From contig JAKSPD010000005.1 in assembly GCA_024405115.1 (NCBI GenBank), forward strand, positions 33,933 through 97,932: DNA of 64,000 nt, read 5' to 3'. Numbering within the stretch: position 1 is the first letter of the stretch; each line of letters opens with the position of its first letter. The position numbers were made by a program, and so were the translations under genes. The notes below the pieces were generated by a model. That model had not been told where the DNA came from. It made no database searches and saw only the letters and a program-made list of their open reading frames with translations. Below are positions 41,459 through 48,687 of the stretch, one piece after another. This stretch comes from Lachnospiraceae bacterium. GTDB taxonomy: Bacteria > Bacillota > Clostridia > Lachnospirales > Lachnospiraceae.

Positions 41459-42769
41459 ATGGACAGAGTAGTTTTGAACGAAAAGAAGTACACATTTGCC
41501 ATCCACACACTGGGCTGCAAGGTGAATACATATGAATCCGACGTGATTGCGGAGCGTATGAAGAAGGCCGGTTTCTCCGAGGTGGATTTTGAAGGGCCGG
41601 CAGACATATATATAATCAACACTTGTACCGTAACGAACATTGCTGACAGAAAATCAAGGCAGATGCTTCACCGTGCCAAAAAGTGGAATCCTGATGCGGT
41701 TTTAGTGGCAACAGGATGTTATGTTGACGCCGTCGAGCAGGGCAAAGGCCTGCCTGAAGACACGGTGGATGTCTGGGTAAACAATAAGCAGAAATCAGAC
41801 ATTGCCGGAATATGCCTTGAAAGACTTTCCCTCGGAAAGGAGGCTCACGCCGATTATTTCCTTACAGAACTTGACGGACACACAAGGGCTTTCGTGAAAA
41901 TCGAGGACGGATGCAACATGTTCTGCACATACTGCATAATACCCTATGTGAGGGGGAAGGTTACCCCGCGTCCGGTAGAGGACACCCTTAAGGAAGTGGA
42001 AGGGCTCCGTGACAGGGGTGTTACTGAAATAGTGCTTACGGGAATACATCTCTCATCCATGGGTCCCGGACTTCCGGAAACCATTAAGGGAATAAACGCC
42101 ATGGAAGGGATAAGGAGGATAAGGCTTGGGTCACTTGAACCGAGACTCATAACAAAGGAGTTTGTAAGCGAGCTTGCAAAGATCGAAAAGCTCTGCCATC
42201 ACTTCCATCTGAGCCTTCAGTCAGGGTGTGATGAAATCCTCAGCGCAATGAAGCGAAGATATACCACGGCTGAATTTGAGGAGGGCTGCACGTTGCTCCG
42301 TGAGGCATTTCCTGATGTTGCAATAACTACAGACATTATCGTGGGCTTCCCGGGTGAAACTGAGGAAAACTTTAATGAATCACTTTCGTTTGCGGAAAAA
42401 ATCGGATTCTATGAGGCACACGTTTTTAAGTACAGCCGCAGGAAGGGAACAGTTGCCGACACGCTCCCCTGCCAGCTCACTGAGGCTGTAAAGGGAGAGA
42501 GGAGCGCAAGGCTCATCTCGATGAGTGAGGAACTGAGCCATGCCTTCAGGGAGAGATTTGTCGGGAGGACCGTCAGCTTCCTTGCGGAAGAAAAGGTATG
42601 CATTTCTGGTGCATATTACGTGACGGGATACACAGGGGAGTATGTCCGCTGTATGATGAAGGCGGAGGAAGCCATGGAATGGAAGCCCGGGGACATAATC
42701 TCAGGATCTGCATACGAACTCTCATCTGACAAAAAAGAAGGGGAATTCTTACTTGTTAAGAAAACGTAA
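41459..42769 (+). CDS. mtaB: tRNA t6A37 C2-methylthiotransferase MtaB
   Basis: Radical-SAM methylthiotransferase converting t6A37 to ms2t6A37 in ANN-decoding tRNAs. 436 residues. UPF0004 domain with the three cluster cysteines in HTLGCKVNTYE, NTCTVTN and ATGCYVD; radical-SAM motif CNMFCTYC (about residue 150); C-terminal TRAM-like domain. The LGCKVN spelling is the MtaB rather than MiaB form. Start codon is the ATG at 41459 with only a weak upstream ribosome site (GGAAAGAG at long distance). Confidence 0.93.
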   Translation: MDRVVLNEKKYTFAIHTLGCKVNTYESDVIAERMKKAGFSEVDFEGPADIYIINTCTVTNIADRKSRQMLHRAKKWNPDAVLVATGCYVDAVEQGKGLPEDTVDVWVNNKQKSDIAGICLERLSLGKEAHADYFLTELDGHTRAFVKIEDGCNMFCTYCIIPYVRGKVTPRPVEDTLKEVEGLRDRGVTEIVLTGIHLSSMGPGLPETIKGINAMEGIRRIRLGSLEPRLITKEFVSELAKIEKLCHHFHLSLQSGCDEILSAMKRRYTTAEFEEGCTLLREAFPDVAITTDIIVGFPGETEENFNESLSFAEKIGFYEAHVFKYSRRKGTVADTLPCQLTEAVKGERSARLISMSEELSHAFRERFVGRTVSFLAEEKVCISGAYYVTGYTGEYVRCMMKAEEAMEWKPGDIISGSAYELSSDKKEGEFLLVKKT

Positions 42770-42780
42770 TGAATAATATA

Positions 42781-42809
42781 TGGACTAAAGGCTCTTTTTG
42801 GGATAAAAT
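42781..42809 (+). promoter_or_regulatory. Putative promoter of ireB
   Basis: -35 TGGACT (42781-42786), 17-base spacer, -10 TAAAAT (42804-42809), 23 bases before the ATG. Confidence 0.5.
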
Positions 42810-42831
42810 CTAGTATGCAAGGAGGAGTGAT

Positions 42832-43104
42832 ATGAACGGACAGAATACAACGAATACTCAGGTGATAGGGTTTTATAAAGAAACAGAGCGCCCCAACGTG
42901 AGTGACGTTCTGCATATGGTCTATGATGCCCTTGTTGAAAAAGGATATAACCCCATTTATCAGATCACGGGATACATCATGTCAGGAGACCCGACTTATA
43001 TCACCAGCCACAGGAATGCACGAAGCCTCATAATGAAGGTGGAACGTGACGAAATCCTGGAGGAGCTTGTTGCAAACTATATTGACACAAAGATCAAAAA
43101 GTAA
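42832..43104 (+). CDS. ireB: IreB-family regulatory phosphoprotein (UPF0297)
   Basis: 90 residues behind a strong AAGGAGG. In Enterococcus, IreB is phosphorylated by the PASTA kinase IreK and tunes envelope-stress and cephalosporin tolerance. The conserved [33 protein letters not shown] block is intact, and N-terminal threonines (NTTNTQ) match the phosphorylated region. As usual it precedes ruvX. Confidence 0.94.
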   Translation: MNGQNTTNTQVIGFYKETERPNVSDVLHMVYDALVEKGYNPIYQITGYIMSGDPTYITSHRNARSLIMKVERDEILEELVANYIDTKIKK

Positions 43105-43137
43105 TTTTTGTGTGTCCAATTCAGAAAGGTGTTTTTT

Positions 43138-43160
43138 ACATGCCGGCAGTGTCGGCATGT
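43138..43160 (+). other. Hairpin between ireB and ruvX
   Basis: 8-bp perfect stem ACATGCCG / CGGCATGT with a 7-base loop. It follows TTTTTT and has no T run after it, so it is not a typical terminator on the plus strand; it may be an mRNA processing or stability element. Confidence 0.55.
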
Positions 43161-43183
43161 ATTAGTGTTGTATCGGAAAAAGT

Positions 43184-43642
43184 ATGGGAAGAATCATAGG
43201 ACTTGATTTCGGGTCAAAAACAGTGGGTGTGGCAGTATCCGATCCCATGAAGGTAATCGCGTCACCTCTTGAGACAATCGTCAGGGACCGGGAAAGCAAA
43301 ATGCGCCCCACATACAGGCGGATACTGGAGATTGCCTCGCAGACGGAAGCGGAGATAATAGTGGTAGGTGACCCTGTCAACATGGACGGCAGCAGGGGAG
43401 AAAGGGCGGAAAAGAGCGCGGCCTTTGCTGAGGAATTAAGATACCGTCTCGAATGTGAGGGAATGGACATTCCTGTGGTAATGTGGGACGAACGTCTTAC
43501 TACCATAAGTGCTGATGAAATACTTTCTGAAGCCGAAGTGGCAGTAAAAGACAGAAAAACTTACATAGATAAAATTGCGGCAGCCTTCATACTGGAGGAC
43601 TGGATGAAGAACAACAGAAAGGAAGAAGAAAAAAATGGATGA
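43184..43642 (+). CDS. ruvX: Putative Holliday junction resolvase RuvX (YqgF)
   Basis: 152-residue RNase H-fold nuclease, implicated in rRNA processing as well as recombination. Motifs GLDFGSKTVGVAVSD (4-18), VVGDPVNMDG (about 63-72) and the catalytic end DERLTTISA ... KTYIDKIAAAFILEDWM with the final acidic residues. Overlaps the DUF1292 gene by 8 bases. Ribosome site is weak (CGGAAAAAGT). Confidence 0.93.
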   Translation: MGRIIGLDFGSKTVGVAVSDPMKVIASPLETIVRDRESKMRPTYRRILEIASQTEAEIIVVGDPVNMDGSRGERAEKSAAFAEELRYRLECEGMDIPVVMWDERLTTISADEILSEAEVAVKDRKTYIDKIAAAFILEDWMKNNRKEEEKNG

Positions 43643-43922
43643 AGAAATGAATGAATTAGACGACAAGATCATCGTGACCATGGATGATGGGAGCGAGGCT
43701 GAGTATACAATTATTGACAACACGATAATAGCCGGGGAGGGTTATGTCCTGGTAACGGATGCACCTGATGATGAGGATGGCATGTGTTACGTATGGAAAG
43801 ATGTTTCCAGTCCGGATGATGAAGAGGCTGTATATGAGTCAATCCTGGATGAAAAAGAAGAGGAAGCCGTTTTAAAGGTATTCCAGAAGAAGCTTGCTGA
43901 GGATTTTGATATAGAATTCTAA
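43635..43922 (+). CDS. DUF1292 family protein
   Basis: 95-residue acidic protein. Pattern DDKIIVTMDDGSEAEYTIIDNTII ... YVLVTDAPD ... VLKVFQKKL matches DUF1292 (YrzB-like) proteins that follow ireB and ruvX in Firmicutes. No known activity. Overlaps ruvX and RNase J (TAATG), so the whole ireB-ruvX-DUF1292-rnj string is coupled. Confidence 0.88.
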   Translation: MDEEMNELDDKIIVTMDDGSEAEYTIIDNTIIAGEGYVLVTDAPDDEDGMCYVWKDVSSPDDEEAVYESILDEKEEEAVLKVFQKKLAEDFDIEF

Positions 43923-45601
43923 TGGGAAATAAAGCAAAAAAAACTGAAGAAAAAGTCAGGGTCATATTTCTTGGCGGACTTGAACAGATAGGAATGAACA
44001 TCACTGCCTTCGAATACGGGGACAGTATTGTTGTCGTTGACTGCGGAATGGCTTTTCCGGATGAGGAGACACCGGGAGTTGACCTTGTAATTCCGGATGT
44101 GACATATCTTCTTGAAAGGGCTGATAAGGTAAAAGGTTTTTTCATTACACACGGACATGAGGACCATATAGGCGCACTGCCGTATGTTTTAAGGGAACTG
44201 AATGTGCCCGTATACGGAACAAAGCTGACCATTGCCCTTATCAGGAACAAGCTGGATGAAGCAGGCATCCTTGACAGTTCGACACTTAATACGGTTTCTT
44301 TCGGAGATACAATCAAAGCCGGAGATTTCAGCATTGAATACATAAAAACGAATCATTCCATTCAGGACGCCGCCGCACTTGCGATACATTCGCCGGCAGG
44401 GGTAATGATCCATACGGGGGACTTCAAGGTCGACTATACCCCTGTATTCGGGGATACCATAGATCTCCAGCGTCTTGCCGAACTTGGAAGAAATGGCGTC
44501 ACGGCATTATTCTGCGATTCGACAAATGCAATCCGCTCCGGTTTCACGATGTCGGAAAGCACCGTGGGTCATACTTTTGATGCAATATTCGGGCAGAATC
44601 CGGACAAGAGGATAATCATCGCCACCTTTGCATCTAACGTTGACCGTGTTCAGCAGGTAATAACCACTGCTGAAAAATATGACAGGAAGGTGTGCATTGA
44701 CGGACGTTCAATGGTCAATGTCATTGCCACGGCAGCAGAGCTCGGATACATTCAGATAGAGGAAAGGACACTCATAGATCTTTCACAGATCAAGAATTAT
44801 CCTCCGGAAAAAACCGTCCTGATTGCGACGGGTTCACAGGGTGAATCAATGGCTGCGCTTTCAAGGATGGCAAACGGGCAGCATAAGAAGATAAACATTA
44901 ACGCTAATGACGTGATCGTGCTTTCCTCGACCCCCATACCCGGAAATGAAAAAGCAGTTGCAAAGGTAATAAATGAACTTTGCCAGAAACAGGCAAAGGT
45001 GATTTATCAGGACACACATGTTTCCGGACATGCCTGTGTGGAAGAGATAAAACTCATATATTCACTTGTACAGCCCAAGTTCTCAATTCCCGTTCACGGT
45101 GAATACCGTCACCGTCTTGAACAGAGAAACATTGCGGAACTCGTCGGAATGAAGAATGAAAACATAGTGATAGCGGGAACAGGGGATGTTCTTGAAATCA
45201 CAAGGAATGAATGTGTCATAGCGGACCATGTACAGGCGGGACCCGTAATGGTCGACGGACTCGGAGTCGGTGACGTGGGGAACGTTGTAATCAAGGACAG
45301 GCAGAATCTTGCATCTGACGGTGTGATGGTCGTGTCCGCCTGCATAGACAGGGAAACCGGAGAAGTGATCTCCGGACCCGACATCACCAGCCGCGGTTTC
45401 GTGTATGTGAGAGAAAACGAGTGTCTCCTTGAAGATATCAGGAACGTGGTAATTGATACGCTAAGGGAGTCGTGCGGTAAAAAGAAGACCAATCTTTCAA
45501 CTGTAAAAAGCTGCGTGAGAGAGGATCTTTCAGACTACCTCTGGAGAAGACTTAAGCGTACACCGGTAATCATTCCGGCAATCATGGATATAGACAGATG
45601 A
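43922..45601 (+). CDS. rnj: Ribonuclease J
   Basis: Metallo-beta-lactamase/beta-CASP endo- and 5'-exoribonuclease central to mRNA decay. 559 residues. Metal motif HGHEDHIG (H77-H82), further ligands in IHTGDFK, and the beta-CASP region with DGRSMVN and ATGSQGES; the motif HVSGHA lies near 365. A C-terminal KH-like domain is present. One copy is seen in the window. It overlaps the following gene by 4 bases. Confidence 0.95.
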   Translation: MGNKAKKTEEKVRVIFLGGLEQIGMNITAFEYGDSIVVVDCGMAFPDEETPGVDLVIPDVTYLLERADKVKGFFITHGHEDHIGALPYVLRELNVPVYGTKLTIALIRNKLDEAGILDSSTLNTVSFGDTIKAGDFSIEYIKTNHSIQDAAALAIHSPAGVMIHTGDFKVDYTPVFGDTIDLQRLAELGRNGVTALFCDSTNAIRSGFTMSESTVGHTFDAIFGQNPDKRIIIATFASNVDRVQQVITTAEKYDRKVCIDGRSMVNVIATAAELGYIQIEERTLIDLSQIKNYPPEKTVLIATGSQGESMAALSRMANGQHKKININANDVIVLSSTPIPGNEKAVAKVINELCQKQAKVIYQDTHVSGHACVEEIKLIYSLVQPKFSIPVHGEYRHRLEQRNIAELVGMKNENIVIAGTGDVLEITRNECVIADHVQAGPVMVDGLGVGDVGNVVIKDRQNLASDGVMVVSACIDRETGEVISGPDITSRGFVYVRENECLLEDIRNVVIDTLRESCGKKKTNLSTVKSCVREDLSDYLWRRLKRTPVIIPAIMDIDR

Positions 45602-46059
45602 GGAACAGGGACGGTTCATCGGCGGCAGCCGTTATAGGAAGCATTGCGGGAAGGGTAATCGTTTCCGCCGTTATGGTGCTTGTGATATTTGTCGCGGTAA
45701 GGTATTCCTTTACTTTCGGAAAGGCTGTGTTTTATCAGGCTCCGGTCGAAAAGGCACCGGGGCGCGACATTGAAATCGAGGTCACTGAAGGCATGGGAAA
45801 CAAGGCCGTGGCTGAGGCGCTTTATGATGCGAAAGCCATCAGAAACGACACCGCATTCTCTGTCATGGAGAGGGTATATAAGGCAAAGCTTTTTCCCGGC
45901 ATATATACGGTAAACACTTCCTCAACATCAAAGGAGATACTTTTAAGTCTCATGGAGCAGTCCGCGGTCTTAAAGGAGGAGGCAGACAGCGTGACTGTTG
46001 ATGAGGATGCAGGAATAGTGGATGCAGGAGGGGAAGCAGATCATGAGCAGGATAAGTGA
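45598..46059 (+). CDS. Short MltG/YceG-like membrane protein
   Basis: 153 residues with an N-terminal helix (about 16-38) and an exported domain with EIEVTEGMGNKAVAEALYDAKAI and FPGIYTVNTSSTSKEILLSL, matching only the first (LysM-like) part of MltG endolytic transglycosylase. The catalytic domain (with the E of the YTG fold) is absent and the protein ends in an acidic tail. It keeps the MltG place before trmR and a U32 protein, as in Bacillus yrrL-yrrM-yrrN. It is probably a non-catalytic relative, not a broken gene, because it is cleanly coupled on both sides. Confidence 0.7.
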   Translation: MRNRDGSSAAAVIGSIAGRVIVSAVMVLVIFVAVRYSFTFGKAVFYQAPVEKAPGRDIEIEVTEGMGNKAVAEALYDAKAIRNDTAFSVMERVYKAKLFPGIYTVNTSSTSKEILLSLMEQSAVLKEEADSVTVDEDAGIVDAGGEADHEQDK

Positions 46060-46675
46060 GTACCTCCATTCGCTTGAGAAAGAAGAGGACAAGCTTCTTT
46101 CTGACATGAGGAAGTATGCTGAAGTTAACGATGTCCCCATCGTAAGGCGCGAAACGGAAAGCTTTCTAAGGACGCTGTGTGTCATGAAAAAGCCCGAGGA
46201 AGTCCTCGAGATAGGAACGGCCATAGCGTACAGCACCATAGTCCTTGCACGTGAAAGCGGTCACGTGACGACAATTGAGAATTACGAAAAGAGAATTCCC
46301 ATTGCAAGGGAAAACATTGAAAAAAGCGGACTTTCGGATAAGATTGACCTTATCTGCGGTGATGCAGGAAGAATACTTCCGGAGCTTTCTGCTGATGGAA
46401 AGAAGTTTGACTTCATTTTTCTTGATGCGGCAAAAGGCCAGTACCTGATATGGCTTCCCGACATACTCCGGATCATGTCTAAAGGCGGGATACTGGTTTC
46501 TGACAATGTTCTTCAGGACGAGACCGTCATGGAATCAAGGTTTACGGTGGGACGCCGTGACCGTACCACCCACATGAGAATGAGGGAATTCTTATATGAA
46601 ATAAAGCATTTGGAATATCTTGAGACATCGGTAATACCGATAGGTGACGGAGTCTCAGTTTCCGTGAGGAGGTAA
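46043..46675 (+). CDS. trmR: O-methyltransferase, TrmR (YrrM) type
   Basis: 210-residue SAM-dependent methyltransferase. Motif I EVLEIGTAIAYS (about 60-71), acidic E after strand 2 (TTIENYE), FIFLDAAKGQY with metal-binding D, and VSDNVLQDE. In Bacillus the homologue methylates 5-hydroxyuridine-34 to 5-methoxyuridine in tRNAs. The ATG overlaps the previous frame and has AGGAGGGG upstream. The next gene is a U32 protein of the tRNA hydroxylation type, which supports the tRNA role. Confidence 0.8.
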   Translation: MSRISEYLHSLEKEEDKLLSDMRKYAEVNDVPIVRRETESFLRTLCVMKKPEEVLEIGTAIAYSTIVLARESGHVTTIENYEKRIPIARENIEKSGLSDKIDLICGDAGRILPELSADGKKFDFIFLDAAKGQYLIWLPDILRIMSKGGILVSDNVLQDETVMESRFTVGRRDRTTHMRMREFLYEIKHLEYLETSVIPIGDGVSVSVRR

Positions 46676-46679
46676 TTAA

Positions 46680-47906
46680 ATGAAAAAGCCCGAGCTCCTG
46701 CTTCCGGCAGGAAATCTCGATACATTAAAAACAGCAGTGATATATGGTGCCGATGCCGTTTACATCGGCGGAGAGGCCTTTTCACTCAGGGCCAAGGCGG
46801 ACAATTTCGGGCCTGAAACCATGAAGGAGGCAATAAGGTTTGCCCATGAACATGGTGCCAGGGTATTCATCACAGTTAATATCTTTGCCCATAACCGCGA
46901 CATAAAGGCTGCCGAGGACTATCTTTACGTGCTCAAGGACATAAAGCCCGACGCACTGATCATTTCGGATCTGGGGCTCTTCATGAAGGCAAAGAGGATA
47001 TGTCCCGAAATTGAAATCCATGTTTCAACCCAGATGAACAACACAAACTATGAAACCTTCAATGCCTGGTATGAGCTGGGTGCACAGAGGGTTGTTTGTG
47101 CAAGGGAACTTACCATGGAGGAAATCAGCACAATCAGAAGGAACATACCCGACGACCGCCAGATAGAGGCATTCGTTCATGGTGCCATGTGTATTTCTTA
47201 TTCGGGAAGATGCCTTCTTTCAAGCTTTCTGACCGGACGTGATGCGAATCTGGGTGCCTGCACGCATCCATGCAGATGGGAATACACCCTGATGGAAGGC
47301 TCACGTCCAGGTGAGTACTTCCCCGTTGAGGAAAACAGCCGTGGAACATATATCTTTAACTCAAAGGACCTGTGCATGATAGAACATGTGCCGGAACTTC
47401 TGGAGGCGGGCATAGACTCATGGAAGATTGAGGGGCGCATGAAGACACAGTTATATGTGGCAACATGTGCACGTACATACAGACGGGCAATTGATGATTA
47501 TTTTGAGGATCCGGCACTTTACGAAAGAAACCTTGATTCTTACAGGGAGGAAATCGGAAAGTGTACCTACAGGGAATTCTGCACCGGCTTTTACTTCGGA
47601 CGTCCGGGAACAGAAGGACAGGTATACGGGGACAGTACATATGTAAAGGACTATACATTCTTTGGCAGTGTCGACAGTGTTGATGATGAAGGGTTTGCAC
47701 ATTTCATCCAGAAAAATAAGTTTTCTGTCGGTGATACAATTGAAATCCTTAAAAAAGACATGACTGATGTCAGGATAAAGGTGCTTGACATAAGGGATGA
47801 GGAGACGGGAGAAAAAATGGACAGCTGCCCGCACGCATCGCAGAGGCTTAAGGTGAAGTTTGACACGGTGCCTGAAGTGTACGACATACTCGGAGGGAAA
47901 AACTGA
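46680..47906 (+). CDS. trhP: U32-family protein, tRNA U34 hydroxylation (TrhP-like)
   Basis: 408 residues. PELLLPAGNLDTLKTAVIYGADAVYIGG start, H-V-S-T-Q-M-N-N-T-N-Y block, and the cysteine-containing U32 signature EAFVHGAMCISYSGRCLLSSFLTGRDANLGACTHPCRW (about 160-198) with cysteines that probably hold an iron-sulfur cluster. In Bacillus and E. coli, proteins of this group (with prephenate) hydroxylate U34 of tRNAs before methylation by TrmR/CmoB. The C-terminal beta domain is complete. Ribosome site GTGAGGAGG. Confidence 0.85.
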   Translation: MKKPELLLPAGNLDTLKTAVIYGADAVYIGGEAFSLRAKADNFGPETMKEAIRFAHEHGARVFITVNIFAHNRDIKAAEDYLYVLKDIKPDALIISDLGLFMKAKRICPEIEIHVSTQMNNTNYETFNAWYELGAQRVVCARELTMEEISTIRRNIPDDRQIEAFVHGAMCISYSGRCLLSSFLTGRDANLGACTHPCRWEYTLMEGSRPGEYFPVEENSRGTYIFNSKDLCMIEHVPELLEAGIDSWKIEGRMKTQLYVATCARTYRRAIDDYFEDPALYERNLDSYREEIGKCTYREFCTGFYFGRPGTEGQVYGDSTYVKDYTFFGSVDSVDDEGFAHFIQKNKFSVGDTIEILKKDMTDVRIKVLDIRDEETGEKMDSCPHASQRLKVKFDTVPEVYDILGGKN

Positions 47907-48673
47907 GCATCCTGTTTTTTGTAATGGCATTTGCCTCAATAGCATATTTTCTGGTGATACTTCTATACAGCGGCATCACCACGGATTTCTGCGGCATCTG
48001 GCCGGTCATTTCCGCGGTTTTTGCACTCATGGGATTCTTTGTGAGACATGAGAGAAAGCACAGGGACATGATGCCTAAAAGGCTTCCCATATTTATTTAT
48101 ACGACCTTCGCGATATGCATTACCATTTCCACAATGATAATGTTCCTTGTCCTTAAAAATTCCGGAAGCCGTGAGAATGTAAACTGTGACTACTGCATAG
48201 TGCTCGGTTCAAGGGTGTATGATGACGGAATTTCAACGACTTTAAAGAAAAGGCTTGATAAGGCCGCGGGATATGCGGAGGAAAATCCGGAGACCATACT
48301 TGTACTTACGGGAGGAATGGAATCCTCCGATCCTGTACCAGAGGCCCTGGCAATGTATAACTATCTTTCAATGAAAGGGATACCGGACAGCAGGATGATA
48401 ATTGAGGCAAAGGCTCTCAGCACGTCTGAAAACATGGAGTTTTCCATTTTGGCCATAGAAAATGACCTGAAAAAAAGAATGATACCGCCACCGATAATGA
48501 TAGGTGTTGTTACAAGTGACTATCATATGTACAGGACCTTAAAGGCGGCAGAAAACATATACAGCGACAAAATATACGGCATGCCGGCTGATTCTGATCA
48601 TGTTCTGTTCCTGCACATGTGTGTAAGGGAGTGCTGTGCCGTATTCAGGGACTTCCTGATAGGAAAGATTTGA
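47903..48673 (+). CDS. YdcF-like (DUF218) membrane protein, probable CTG start
   Basis: Two N-terminal membrane regions (about 1-40 and 55-78) then a DUF218 domain: DYCIVLGSRVYDDGISTTLKKRLDKA, VLTGG.ESSDPVPEALAMYNYL, EAKALSTSENMEF and VVTSDYHMYRTLKAA. Such proteins act in envelope or lipid-carrier metabolism. The first in-frame ATG is at 47924, but the ideal ribosome site GGAGGG sits 5 bases before an in-frame CTG at 47903 that overlaps the trhP stop as CTGA. Using it adds LSILFFV, which completes the first membrane helix. The end coordinate is firm; the start is a judgement. Confidence 0.75.
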   Translation: MSILFFVMAFASIAYFLVILLYSGITTDFCGIWPVISAVFALMGFFVRHERKHRDMMPKRLPIFIYTTFAICITISTMIMFLVLKNSGSRENVNCDYCIVLGSRVYDDGISTTLKKRLDKAAGYAEENPETILVLTGGMESSDPVPEALAMYNYLSMKGIPDSRMIIEAKALSTSENMEFSILAIENDLKKRMIPPPIMIGVVTSDYHMYRTLKAAENIYSDKIYGMPADSDHVLFLHMCVRECCAVFRDFLIGKI

Positions 48674-48687
48674 CATAGGGGTTATGG

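Noticed and set aside
43138..43160. Terminator splitting ireB from ruvX
   Set aside because: Good stem but no following T run on the plus strand; gene order is conserved as an operon in relatives.
47134..47945. Minus-strand open frames opposite trhP
   Set aside because: They are shadows of a strongly conserved gene, with no ribosome sites or family resemblance.
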